Part shown: piece by piece, positions 8,512 to 17,239 of the stretch
How positions within the stretch are numbered: position 1 is the first letter of the stretch
Layout: each line of letters begins with the position of its first letter
Assembly: GCA_028288595.1 (NCBI GenBank)
Contig: JAQBNK010000088.1
Span: forward strand, 1-32,849
Reading direction: 5' to 3'
Source: Chitinophagaceae bacterium
GTDB lineage: Bacteria; Bacteroidota; Bacteroidia; Chitinophagales; Chitinophagaceae
Length of the DNA stretch: 32,849 nucleotides
Program-made: the position numbers and the translations under genes
Notes under the pieces: model-generated
What the model saw: the letters and a program-made list of their open reading frames with translations, nothing else
Databases searched by the model: none
What the model was told of the DNA's origin: nothing

Positions 8512-9552
8512 ATGATCGAAACAGCAAATTCACCTGTGGCGCCTGTATTAACAGCCAAAGATTTCTCAACCGACCAGGAAGTTCGCTGGTGCCCGGGTTG
8601 CGGGGACTATTCCATTCTTGCGCAGGTGCAAAAAATTATGCCCGGACTAAACGTTCCGAAAGAAAACATTGTGATCATCAGTGGCATCGGTTGCAGCAGC
8701 CGCTTTCCATATTACATGAATACGTATGGCATGCACTCTATCCATGGTCGTGCAACTGCGGTTGCGAGTGGTTTAAAAGCTACAAGGCCCGAGCTCAGTG
8801 TATGGATCGTTTCAGGCGATGGCGATAGTTTAAGTATTGGCGGTAACCATACTATTCATTTACTAAGGAGAAATTTCGATGTAAATTTTATGGTCTTCAA
8901 TAACCAGATATATGGTTTAACAAAGGGGCAGTATTCACCTACTTCTGAACAACAAAAAGTAACCAAGAGCACGCCGTTTGGAAGTATAGATCATCCGTTC
9001 AATCCTTTGGCCTTGGCGCTTGGTGCAGATGCAAGTTTTATTGCACGCAGCATGGATCGTGATCCAAAACATTTACAGCAAATGCTGGTGCGTTCGCACT
9101 TACACAGAGGCGCTTCTTTCCTCGAGATATATCAGAACTGCAACATCTTTAATGATGGTGCTTTCGAAATTTTTACAGAAAAATCTACGAAACCTACTGA
9201 AGCATTGTTCCTGGAACATGGGCAGCCACTGGTTTTCGGAGCACAACAGGAAAAGGGAATTAAGATTGATGGAATGAGACCTGTTATAGTTGATCTGAAC
9301 AATGGTGTTTCAAAAGACGATCTCTGGATACACGACGAAAAAGATATTTACAAGGCACAATCTTTAGTAAGAATGTTCGATGATCCTTCTGTCGAAGGTC
9401 ACTTCCCAAGACCATTCGGTGTTTTTTATCAAAATGAAAGAGCCTGTTATGAAGACAGCATGAAAATGCAGTTGGAAGAAGCGATCGCATTAAAAGGCCC
9501 CGGTGATTTGGATAAATTGCTTCGTGGAAGAGAAGTTTGGGAAATTGTCTAA
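8512..9552 (+). CDS. korB: 2-oxoacid:ferredoxin oxidoreductase, beta subunit
   Basis: A 346-residue thiamine-diphosphate subunit of a 2-oxoglutarate (or related 2-oxoacid):ferredoxin oxidoreductase, which decarboxylates the oxoacid to acyl-CoA and reduces ferredoxin. RWCPGCGDYSI (25-35) and GIGCSSRFPYY (58-68) supply conserved cysteines that probably bind the 4Fe-4S cluster. HGR is at 78-80. The ThDP/Mg motif runs from GDGD (102-105) to NNQIYGLTKGQYSPTS (130-145). The arrangement is that of KorB-type beta subunits with separate alpha subunits. The alpha gene, normally adjacent, is not in the window; the AhpD-like gene is upstream instead. Whether the substrate is 2-oxoglutarate or a branched-chain oxoacid cannot be settled here. 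Confidence 0.88.
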   Translation: MIETANSPVAPVLTAKDFSTDQEVRWCPGCGDYSILAQVQKIMPGLNVPKENIVIISGIGCSSRFPYYMNTYGMHSIHGRATAVASGLKATRPELSVWIVSGDGDSLSIGGNHTIHLLRRNFDVNFMVFNNQIYGLTKGQYSPTSEQQKVTKSTPFGSIDHPFNPLALALGADASFIARSMDRDPKHLQQMLVRSHLHRGASFLEIYQNCNIFNDGAFEIFTEKSTKPTEALFLEHGQPLVFGAQQEKGIKIDGMRPVIVDLNNGVSKDDLWIHDEKDIYKAQSLVRMFDDPSVEGHFPRPFGVFYQNERACYEDSMKMQLEEAIALKGPGDLDKLLRGREVWEIV

Positions 9553-9635
9553 CAAGCAGCGGTTTTTCATAGCATCGGCTGTTGTGTCACACATTTGAGC
9601 AGTTAGTTCATTGTGCATCTTCAGAGCAAGTATAA

Positions 9636-9668
9636 AAAAGCGGGGGCAATTAAATTGCCCCCGCTTTT
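9636..9668. terminator. Bidirectional Rho-independent terminator
   Basis: GCGGGGGCAAT (9640-9650), loop TAA, and ATTGCCCCCGC (9654-9664) form a perfect 11-bp GC-rich stem, flanked by an A-run on the left and a T-run on the right. It lies between the convergent korB and dipeptidase genes and can serve both strands. Confidence 0.9.
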
Positions 9669-9684
9669 CTTTTCAACTGAAAGT

Positions 9685-10848
9685 TTATTTCTTTTCATTC
9701 GCCGCCAGTAATCTCAAAAAATTACCGCCTAAAATTTTTCTTATATCAGATTTGCTGTACCCTCTTTCAACCAATGCTTTTGTGATCAACGGATAAGTGG
9801 TTACATCATCCAGTTGTTGCGGTGAGGAACTTATCCCGTCAAAATCAGAACCGAGTCCTACATGATCTGCGCCAATCATTTTTACCAAATAATCAAGATG
9901 ATCAATTAACATTGATAAGGGCGGACGTAAAGCCTTTACTTCATCAGGATATTTCTGAAATAAAAATTCTTCAGCGAAATAATTTTCAGGATTGATCTTT
10001 AATAAGGAATCTCTTTCCGCTTTATGCCTGGTATTAAATTGCCGGTTCCTTCTTTCAAATGTGCTGTCAACAAAACCCGAATAAAAATTTAAATGAATAA
10101 CACCGCCATTTTTTTTAACAGCTTTTATCTGGTCGTCTTTTAAATTTCTAAAAGCCGGGCATAAATTATACACGCAACTATGCGACACAAGAATTGGCTT
10201 TGTACTGGTGTTTATAGCATCCCAGAATGTTTGCTCACCCACATGTGAAAGATCAACCAGCATTCCTAATTCGTTCATTTTTCTTACAACCTGTTTTCCA
10301 AAATCGGTAAGCCCTTTATGGCTTAATGTTCCCCTTGTTTCTTCCAGGGCAGATGTGGACCATGGTGTAGAATTATTCCAGGTTAAGGTCATATAACGAA
10401 CACCGCGATTATATAATGCAGTTAAGTTGTCTAAACTATTCTCCATCATGTGGCCGCCTTCAACTCCCAGCATAGCAGCGAGCTTGTGATGTCTCACAGC
10501 AGATTTTATTTCCGCAGAATTTTTTGCGATCATCATCTTACCCGGGTTCCTGGCTGCAACAGCATAAAGGCTATCAATTTCCTGGTTAGCAAAAGCATAA
10601 GGATTTTTTTTATTACCATCGCACCAGATAGAAAAAACCTGCACATCTACGCCGCCTTCTTTAAAACGCTGCAGATCAGAATAAGTTTTTCCTTTTAAAT
10701 TCTGGTCCATCAGGTAACCCTTCTCAATAGTTTGCAAAATAAAATCGTTGTGCGTATCTACAACAATTGCTTTTTCATGCAGCCTTTTATATGATTGAGC
10801 ATTAAGAAGCGATGGAATAATCAGTAGTAAGAGAATTAGTTTAGACAT
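9685..10848 (-). CDS. Exported membrane dipeptidase (peptidase M19)
   Basis: A 387-residue zinc dipeptidase of the renal-dipeptidase family, which hydrolyses dipeptides including those with a D-residue at the C-terminal side. The chosen start at 10848 gives a signal peptide (MSKLILLLLIIPSLLNAQ). A longer reading to 10944 would add 32 residues encoded by repeat-rich DNA. The binuclear zinc site is complete: His33 and Asp35 (VDTHND), bridging Glu130 (GVEGGH), His202 (LSHVG), His223 (VSHS), and Asp335 (GLGSDFDG). The D-aminoacylase gene is upstream on the same strand, about 100 bp away. Together they suggest periplasmic or outer-surface breakdown of D-amino-acid-containing peptides. Confidence 0.93.
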   Translation of the reverse strand: MSKLILLLLIIPSLLNAQSYKRLHEKAIVVDTHNDFILQTIEKGYLMDQNLKGKTYSDLQRFKEGGVDVQVFSIWCDGNKKNPYAFANQEIDSLYAVAARNPGKMMIAKNSAEIKSAVRHHKLAAMLGVEGGHMMENSLDNLTALYNRGVRYMTLTWNNSTPWSTSALEETRGTLSHKGLTDFGKQVVRKMNELGMLVDLSHVGEQTFWDAINTSTKPILVSHSCVYNLCPAFRNLKDDQIKAVKKNGGVIHLNFYSGFVDSTFERRNRQFNTRHKAERDSLLKINPENYFAEEFLFQKYPDEVKALRPPLSMLIDHLDYLVKMIGADHVGLGSDFDGISSSPQQLDDVTTYPLITKALVERGYSKSDIRKILGGNFLRLLAANEKK

Positions 10849-10894
10849 GTTATTGTTATGTGTTTTTATTAAATCGAAAAATAATATCGAACGA

Positions 10895-10970
10895 GGAACA
10901 AGGAACAAGGAACAAGGAATAACGAAGTAAGCGACCCCGTTCATAATTCTTATTTCCTTGTTCCTTGTTC
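10895..10970. repeat. GGAACAA heptad repeat with inverted copy
   Basis: Three exact GGAACAA units (10895-10915) are followed after a 34-nt gap by their complement (TTCCTTG units, 10954-10970). GAACAAGGAACAAGGAA at 10903-10919 pairs perfectly over 17 bp with 10954-10970. The right arm overlaps the 3' end of the D-aminoacylase gene. The element lies between the D-aminoacylase and dipeptidase genes and may process or attenuate their shared transcript. Confidence 0.8.
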
Positions 10971-12548
10971 ATTATTCTTTCCCGGTCCATAGAGTATAGT
11001 ACCATTCCGCACCCCTGTATGAGTGCCATTATCAACTGTCACCGCTCCATTTACAATTACATATTTAAAACCTGTAGAATACTGGTGCGGTTTATCATAA
11101 GTAGAAAGATCATTCACTTCATTGGCATCAAATATTACAATGTCTGCAGCATATCCTTCTTTCAATAGTCCGCGATCCTTTAACTGGAATTTTTGCGCAG
11201 GCAAAGATGTCATTCTTCTGATTGCTTCTTCTAAGGAAATAACGTGCTGTTCTCTTACATATTTCGAAATCACTCTCGCATTCGTTCCATATCCACGAGG
11301 GTGCGGGCTTCCCTGCTGCCATACACGAATGCTTGCATCCGAAGCGAACATGTTGTAGGGATATTGCATAATATATTTTACATCGTTTTCACTCATTCCA
11401 TGAAACACCATTCCAGCACCGCCCTGTTCCATCATTTGCACAATCATTTCCGCTTCGGCCCTTGCCTTATGCTTATTTCCTTTTAGCAGGTTAATCTCTT
11501 CAATGTTCTTACCATTCAATGTTGTGTCGGCGTTGTAATACGCCACCTGGGCATAAGTAAAATGTTTAAGTTTTCTTTTTTTCAGGCGCCGCAGCATATA
11601 ATCGATCACGTATTTTCTTGTTCCGGGATCCGCGAACCGTGCTTTTACTGCTTCTCTTCCATCAGCCAGAATCTCGTCAGGAATTAATGTACTTAGCGAA
11701 GTGCTGCTCGCAGTATAAGGATATTGATCAATCGTTACATCAATTCCTTCGTTACGTGCATTAATGATCATCGGCACAGTTTCTTTAGATCGTCCCCAGT
11801 TTTGCTGACCACTTAATTTAAAATGCGAAATTTCTACCGGCATTTTATTTACTCGTCCAATATTAATCGCTTCATTAATGGCTTGTACAACACTATCACC
11901 TTCATCCCGCATATGACTCGCATATACACCATGATACTTTCCGGCAACTGCAGCAAGATCAATTACTTCCTGTGGCTTAGAATAAGTTCCGGGGATATAA
12001 ATCAATCCTGTTGAAAAACCGACGGCGCCATCCTTCATTCCTTTATCTACCAGCGCTTTCATTTTTTCAAGCTCTGCGACATCCGGGTCCCGGTTCGCAT
12101 TTCCTATCACTGCTCTTCTAACATCATTATGCCCGATAAGAGAAGCGACATTAATAGAAAGACGAAAGCTATCTAAAAATTTAAAATATTTACCGAGGTC
12201 AGGCTCAGAAGAACCGCAGTTCCCCGTGATGACAGTTGTTACTCCATCATAAATAAAATTCGTAGCCAATGGATTTTTTCTTTCGTCACCTTCTATATGT
12301 GTGTGCACATCTATAAAGCCAGGGGAAACAATTAATCCTGTGGCATCTATGATTTTCGGTGCAGAAATTTGAAGATCTTTTCCCGTTTTAACGATCCGCC
12401 CATTCTTAACGGCTACATCTCCGTAATACCAACTGTTACCGGTACCATCCAGGATCTTTCCATTTCTAATAATTATATCCGCAGTTTGCTGAGCATACAA
12501 AGGATTGATAATAAAAATTAATATGAGCCCGGTCAAAAAATTTCTCAT
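10950..12548 (-). CDS. Exported N-acyl-D-amino-acid deacylase (D-aminoacylase)
   Basis: A 532-residue amidohydrolase that removes the acyl group from N-acyl-D-amino acids. The start at 12548 gives a signal peptide (MRNFLTGLILIFIINPLYAQ). The longer reading to 12626 places 26 polar residues before it. Metal and catalytic positions are present: HTH at 82-84 (GFIDVHTHIEGD), Cys111 (TGNCGSSEP), His212 (YASHMRDEG), His242 (EISHFK) and Asp404 (FASDASI). The family is related to dihydroorotases and urease-like enzymes. The last residues (NEQGTRK) are encoded by the intergenic heptad repeat, so the C-terminus is probably not functional sequence. The gene is divergent from the large amidohydrolase and upstream of the M19 dipeptidase. 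Confidence 0.92.
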   Translation of the reverse strand: MRNFLTGLILIFIINPLYAQQTADIIIRNGKILDGTGNSWYYGDVAVKNGRIVKTGKDLQISAPKIIDATGLIVSPGFIDVHTHIEGDERKNPLATNFIYDGVTTVITGNCGSSEPDLGKYFKFLDSFRLSINVASLIGHNDVRRAVIGNANRDPDVAELEKMKALVDKGMKDGAVGFSTGLIYIPGTYSKPQEVIDLAAVAGKYHGVYASHMRDEGDSVVQAINEAINIGRVNKMPVEISHFKLSGQQNWGRSKETVPMIINARNEGIDVTIDQYPYTASSTSLSTLIPDEILADGREAVKARFADPGTRKYVIDYMLRRLKKRKLKHFTYAQVAYYNADTTLNGKNIEEINLLKGNKHKARAEAEMIVQMMEQGGAGMVFHGMSENDVKYIMQYPYNMFASDASIRVWQQGSPHPRGYGTNARVISKYVREQHVISLEEAIRRMTSLPAQKFQLKDRGLLKEGYAADIVIFDANEVNDLSTYDKPHQYSTGFKYVIVNGAVTVDNGTHTGVRNGTILYGPGKNNEQGTRK

Positions 12549-12552
12549 GCTA

Positions 12553-12560
12553 CAAATTAA
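12553..12560 (-). promoter_or_regulatory. Putative -7 box directly before the D-aminoacylase start
   Basis: Read on the minus strand, TTAATTTG is a 7-of-8 match to TAnnTTTG and ends four bases before the ATG. The 125-bp divergent gap (12549-12673) must also hold the promoter of the large amidohydrolase, for which I see no clear box. Confidence 0.3.
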
Positions 12561-12673
12561 GTGAAAGCATGGTTGCACAGAATTTATCAGGTCGATTCTT
12601 TTTTGTTTTTGATCGCAACATATCAATATTTTAAACCGTTAACCGTAGATTTAACGCCTAAACCTCTAATTGC

Positions 12674-15600
12674 ATGATGAAAAGATGGAAACTCTTGCTG
12701 GCAGTGCTTTGTATAACTAAGCTGGCATCATCCCAGGAAACTTTTCCTGTTAATGGCGTTGCAGATAAAAGAGAAGGCTGTTATGCCTTTACGAACGCAA
12801 CCATTATTAAGGATGTAAAAAATAAACTATCAAACGCCACGATGGTTGTTCGCGATGGAAGGATCGTTGCAGTGGGAAACAATGTGGCTATTCCAAAAGA
12901 TGCGGTAGTTATCGATTGTAAGGACAAATACATTTATCCTTCGTTCATAGATGCGTATAGCGATTATGGAATGCCGCAACAGCAGGCTGGTGCGGGTCGC
13001 GGTGGTTTTAATTTTAATGCGCCTGCACAATTAGAAAGTAACCAGAAAGGAGCTTATGGCTGGAACCAGGCACTTCATACAGATGTAAACGCGGTGAGCC
13101 TTTTTACCACTGATGAAACAAAAGCGAAAGGTCTGCGTGACCTTGGTTTCGGAACTGTATTAACGCATCAGAAAGATGGTATAGCAAGAGGTACCGGCGC
13201 TGTCGTTACTCTTTCAAAAGAAAATGATAACCTCGTTGTTTTAAAAGATAAAGCTTCGGCACATTATTCATTAAGCAAAGGTTCGTCTACACAAAGCTAT
13301 CCAAGCAGTTTGATGGGTACGATTGCATTGCTGCGTCAAACTTATCTTGATGCACAATGGTATAAGAATAAACCAAAGACGGAAGGATTGAACTTAAGTC
13401 TTCAGTCATTTATAGAGGAGCAGAATCTGCCGCAAATAATTGATGGCGGTGATAAATGGAATGATCTGCGTGCAGACAGGATAGGCGACGAATTTGTTGT
13501 TCAGTATATTATTAAAGGTGGCGGAAATGAATACCAGCGATTGAAAGAAGTTGCCGGTACCAAAGCAACTTATATTATTCCTTTAAATTTTCCCGTTGCA
13601 CAGGATGTTGAAGATCCGAACGATGCAAGGCAGGTTTCCCTCGCTGATATGAAAGCCTGGGAACTGGCTCCAACTAACCCTGCTGCTTTAGAAAAAGCAG
13701 GAATTCCTTTTGTATTAACCGCTGCTGATCTGCGTGATCCAAAACTGTTTACAGCGAACCTTAGAAAAGCACTGGACTATGGTTTGTCTGAAGATAAAGC
13801 GCTGGAAGCGTTAACAACAGCGCCTGCCCAGTTATTAAAAATAGATGACCAGGTAGGTACGCTGGATGCAGGTAAGGTGGCGAATTTTATTATTACTTCA
13901 GCTCCCGTTTTTAATACCGGTACAACCATTTTACAGAACTGGGTACAGGGACATAAATATGGAGTGAATGAAAATAGCTGGAACACTACTGCCGCTATTT
14001 ATAATCTTGTTCTAAATTATCCTGATGGAAACACTGCCAGTTATATCCTGGATGTAAAAAATAGCACAACAGCTAACGTGATCGGAAAAGATACGCTGAC
14101 CGGAAGGTTAAGCTATGATGGAAAAATTGTGAAGCTTAGCTTTTCAACCGTTCCGCAAAGAAGAGGATTTGGCGGCGGCAATTTTGGCGGGCAGGGAAAC
14201 TTTGGTGGCGGAGGAGCTAATACCGCGAATAATAAAACAATCCGTTTAAGCGGTGTTAGTAATGGCGATGTATGGCAGGGTAACGGTACTGATACTGCAG
14301 GTAATATGATCCTTTGGACAGCTACCTATTCCAAAGCACAGGAAGTAAAGCCTGACAGCTCATCAAGAAGAAGAAATAATTCACTCGCGGGTATAGGAAA
14401 AGTTACATATCCTTTTAGTGGTTACGGCTGGGAAGAAGCGCCACAGCAGGAAACAATACTGATTAAAAATGCAACCGTATGGACGAACGAAAGAGAAGGA
14501 AAGTTAACCAACACAGACGTATTAATTAAGAATGGAAAAATTGCACAGGTAGGTAAAAACTTATCTGATGCTTCTGCCAAGGTGATTGATGGTACTGGTA
14601 AACATGTTACTGCAGGTATCATTGATGAACACTCTCACATTGCCGCGGCCTCTATTAATGAAGGTGCACAAAGTGTAACTTCTGAAGTTAGGATCGCAGA
14701 TAATCTAAATCCGGAAGATGTAAGTATCTATCGCAGTTTAAGCGGCGGTGTTACCAGCGCACATATATTACATGGCTCTGCAAATACGATTGGCGGGCAA
14801 ACACAGCTCATCAAACTTCGCTGGGGCGCTAATGACGATGATCTGAAATTTAAAGGCGCAGATCCGTTCATCAAATTTGCTTTAGGTGAAAACGTAAAAA
14901 GAACAACCTCATCAACCAATAACCGGTTTCCTGATACAAGGATGGGTGTTGAAGAAGTGCAGATGGATGCTTTTCAGCGAGCAAAAGATTATGAGAATGC
15001 CTGGAAACAATATGATGCTGATAAAAAGAAAAATGCCAACGCGTTTGCACCAAGAAGAGATTTGGAGCTGGATGCCCTGGTGGAAATTATGAACCACAAG
15101 CGTTTCATTACGTGCCACTCTTATGTACAAAGCGAGATTAACTCAACAATGAAAGTGGCCGAGAAATTTGGTTTCAACGTCAACACTTTCACGCACATCT
15201 TAGAAGGTTATAAAGTGGCTGATAAAATGAAGGCCCACGGAGCGAACGCTTCCACTTTCTCTGACTGGTGGTATTATAAAAATGAAGTGATCGATGCTAT
15301 CCCGTATAACGCAGTGCTGATGCAGCATGAAGGTGTAAACGTGGCGATCAATTCGGATGATGCAGAAATGCAGCGCCGCCTTAACCAGGAAGCTGCAAAA
15401 AGTATTAAGTACGGTGGTATGAGTGAAGAAGATGCATTGAAGATGGTTACACTTAATCCTGCTAAAATGCTTCACGTAGATAATAAAGTAGGAAGTATTA
15501 AAGCAGGTAAAGATGCAGACATTGTAATCTGGACAGATAACCCTTTGAGCATTTATGCAAAAGCGCAAACAACGATTGTTGATGGTACCGTTTATTTTGA

Positions 15601-15805
15601 TCGTGATAAGGATATGGAGTTAAGAAAGAAGATCACTTCTGAAAGACAAAGGCTCATTAATAAAATGGCAGGTGAAAGAAGAGCAGGCAATCCTGTTGTT
15701 CCGCCGGTTGCAAGTATGGAGCTGATGAATTTCTGCGATGAGGATCATGGGCATACGAAAGGATTGCTTATTATGGATGCAAGTAAACTGGAAGAAAACA
15801 AATAG
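12674..15805 (+). CDS. Exported tandem-domain amidohydrolase (1043 residues)
   Basis: A secreted protein with two amidohydrolase-type domains in series, preceded by a signal peptide (MMKRWKLLLAVLCITKLASSQ). The first domain (about 25-430) has the composite beta-sandwich and C-terminal strand of the superfamily (DQVGTLDAGKVANFII), but the HxH site reads IDAYSD (92-97), with Tyr95 and Asp97 replacing the metal-binding histidines. A linker with a beta domain and a Gly-rich segment (about 497-517) follows. The second domain (about 590-1000) keeps His653/His655 (DEHSHIA), His815 (TCHSYV), His841 (FTHILEG) and Asp895 (INSDDAE), so it should bind metal. The closest known relatives are imidazolonepropionase/prolidase-like amidohydrolases. 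The substrate is unknown. The next gene is a homologue 22 bp downstream. Confidence 0.88.
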   Translation: MMKRWKLLLAVLCITKLASSQETFPVNGVADKREGCYAFTNATIIKDVKNKLSNATMVVRDGRIVAVGNNVAIPKDAVVIDCKDKYIYPSFIDAYSDYGMPQQQAGAGRGGFNFNAPAQLESNQKGAYGWNQALHTDVNAVSLFTTDETKAKGLRDLGFGTVLTHQKDGIARGTGAVVTLSKENDNLVVLKDKASAHYSLSKGSSTQSYPSSLMGTIALLRQTYLDAQWYKNKPKTEGLNLSLQSFIEEQNLPQIIDGGDKWNDLRADRIGDEFVVQYIIKGGGNEYQRLKEVAGTKATYIIPLNFPVAQDVEDPNDARQVSLADMKAWELAPTNPAALEKAGIPFVLTAADLRDPKLFTANLRKALDYGLSEDKALEALTTAPAQLLKIDDQVGTLDAGKVANFIITSAPVFNTGTTILQNWVQGHKYGVNENSWNTTAAIYNLVLNYPDGNTASYILDVKNSTTANVIGKDTLTGRLSYDGKIVKLSFSTVPQRRGFGGGNFGGQGNFGGGGANTANNKTIRLSGVSNGDVWQGNGTDTAGNMILWTATYSKAQEVKPDSSSRRRNNSLAGIGKVTYPFSGYGWEEAPQQETILIKNATVWTNEREGKLTNTDVLIKNGKIAQVGKNLSDASAKVIDGTGKHVTAGIIDEHSHIAAASINEGAQSVTSEVRIADNLNPEDVSIYRSLSGGVTSAHILHGSANTIGGQTQLIKLRWGANDDDLKFKGADPFIKFALGENVKRTTSSTNNRFPDTRMGVEEVQMDAFQRAKDYENAWKQYDADKKKNANAFAPRRDLELDALVEIMNHKRFITCHSYVQSEINSTMKVAEKFGFNVNTFTHILEGYKVADKMKAHGANASTFSDWWYYKNEVIDAIPYNAVLMQHEGVNVAINSDDAEMQRRLNQEAAKSIKYGGMSEEDALKMVTLNPAKMLHVDNKVGSIKAGKDADIVIWTDNPLSIYAKAQTTIVDGTVYFDRDKDMELRKKITSERQRLINKMAGERRAGNPVVPPVASMELMNFCDEDHGHTKGLLIMDASKLEENK

Positions 15806-15827
15806 TTCACCCCTAACAAAATTCAAA

Positions 15828-17159
15828 ATGAAAATATATATTTCTTTAATAGCACTTACCGCCATCATTAATATGGCTTCGGCGCAAGAGACGGTTTATC
15901 CGGCAAAGGCGCAGACAGGTTCTGTTGCGATCACGCATGGTACCGTGCATGTAGGTAATGGTAATGTAATTTCTGACGGAACTGTAGTTTTTGATAAAGG
16001 AAAGATCACTTATGTTGGTGCTGCATCAGGTGCACCATCAGCATCTAAAACAGTAGATGCGAATGGCAAACAAGTTTATCCCGGTCTTATACTTTCAGCG
16101 ACCGATGTAGGTTTGAAGGAAGTAGGAAGCGGTGTTCGTGGTGCGAATGATTTTCGCGAGATTGGCGATAACAATGCTTCAATACATTCTGTTGTAGCAT
16201 ATAATACAGATTCGAAAGTCATCAATACTTTAAGAGATAATGGAATACTCCTGGCAAACATTGTTCCGCAGGGAGGAATTTTGGCGGGTGCATCATCTGT
16301 AGTGCAACTCGATGCATGGAACTGGGAAGACGCAGCGTATAAAAAAGATAACGGCATTCATTTCAATATGCCGAGCCTCGTAAACAGGAGCGGTCGTTTT
16401 GGTGGCGGCGGTGGTTTTCCGGGCGGTCGTTTTGCAGGATTAGGTGGCGACCAGGCAGATCCTATCAAGGCGGGTCTCGACAGGATTGAAGAAGTAAAAA
16501 GCTGGTTGCGTGAAGCAAAAGCTTATGCTGAAGAAGGAAATCATGCAAATACCAATTTGAGATTTGAAGCAGTGAAAGGATTGTTCAACAAATCACAGAA
16601 GTTCTTTGTGCATTGCGACCTGGTGAAAGAAATGCTGATAGCAGTTGACTTTGCAAAACAATTTGGAATGGATGTGGTGATCGTTGGCGGGAGTGACAGC
16701 TGGCAAATTGCTGACCTGTTAAAACAAAATAATATCGCTGTTATTTTGAATGAAATGCACAGTCTTCCTACAATGCAGGATGATGATGTGGATCAGCCAT
16801 ATAAAACACCGGCCATGTTACAGAAAGCGGGAGTTCTTTTCGCTATTAATGATGAGCATGAAGAAAGCCGTTATCGTAACCTGATGTTTAATGCAGGTAC
16901 CGCTGCTACTTATGGTTTAACGAAAGAGCAGGCACTCTCTGCTATTACATTAAATGCTGCAAAGATTTTGGGTGTTTCGGATAAAACAGGTTCTTTAGAA
17001 GTTGGAAAAGATGCTAATGTTATCATCAGCAATGGTGATATTTTAGATATGAAGAGCAGCGTTGTTACGAATGCCTACATACAAGGGCGCCAGTTAGAAA
17101 TGACTGATAAACAAAAGCAACTCTACGAGAGATATAAGTATAAGTACGGGATGAAATAA
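15828..17159 (+). CDS. Exported amidohydrolase-like protein lacking the metal HxH
   Basis: A 443-residue amidohydrolase homologue with a signal peptide (MKIYISLIALTAIINMASAQ). A longer reading starting at 15738 would overlap the preceding gene and is rejected. The N-terminal composite domain (TVHVGNGNVISDGTVVF) and the C-terminal LNAAKILGVSDKTGSLEVGKD are clear. Where HxH should follow PGLI the sequence reads LSATDV, with Ala91 and Asp93 at the histidine positions. An HCD (FFVHCDL) and an NDEHEE segment are present, but the full metal set is not. A Gly/Phe-rich loop at about 188-205 resembles the one in the upstream protein. It probably acts as a structural or regulatory partner of the large amidohydrolase, with which it forms an obvious operon. 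A terminator follows. Confidence 0.85.
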   Translation: MKIYISLIALTAIINMASAQETVYPAKAQTGSVAITHGTVHVGNGNVISDGTVVFDKGKITYVGAASGAPSASKTVDANGKQVYPGLILSATDVGLKEVGSGVRGANDFREIGDNNASIHSVVAYNTDSKVINTLRDNGILLANIVPQGGILAGASSVVQLDAWNWEDAAYKKDNGIHFNMPSLVNRSGRFGGGGGFPGGRFAGLGGDQADPIKAGLDRIEEVKSWLREAKAYAEEGNHANTNLRFEAVKGLFNKSQKFFVHCDLVKEMLIAVDFAKQFGMDVVIVGGSDSWQIADLLKQNNIAVILNEMHSLPTMQDDDVDQPYKTPAMLQKAGVLFAINDEHEESRYRNLMFNAGTAATYGLTKEQALSAITLNAAKILGVSDKTGSLEVGKDANVIISNGDILDMKSSVVTNAYIQGRQLEMTDKQKQLYERYKYKYGMK

Positions 17160-17173
17160 ATCTTTTAGATTTT

Positions 17174-17239
17174 ATAACCGCGGAGACGCTAATGCGCAGA
17201 GTTTTCTTTGCGCTGCTGCGTCTCCGCGGTTATTTTTTT
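17174..17239 (+). terminator. Terminator of the amidohydrolase operon
   Basis: ATAACCGCGGAGACGC (17174-17189) pairs perfectly over 16 bp with 17218-17233, with an inner GCGCA/TGCGC helix, followed by a run of seven Ts (17233-17239). Strong GC-rich stem plus T-run makes this a convincing Rho-independent terminator. The stem word AACCGC(A/G)GAGAC recurs at 22607. Confidence 0.85.

Noticed and set aside
9611-9796. A 61-codon plus-strand open frame over the bidirectional terminator
   Set aside because: It spans the hairpin and the 3' end of the dipeptidase gene and shows no protein features.
10895-10970. CRISPR array
   Set aside because: The units are 7 bp, in direct contact and inverted, with no spacers and no cas genes.
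15200-15568. A 122-codon minus-strand open frame inside the large amidohydrolase
   Set aside because: It is antisense to a conserved catalytic region and is a shadow of the real coding frame.
12674-15805. Artificial fusion of two genes
   Set aside because: The frame is unbroken, has one signal peptide and a natural inter-domain linker, and the same domain pairing occurs in related amidohydrolases.
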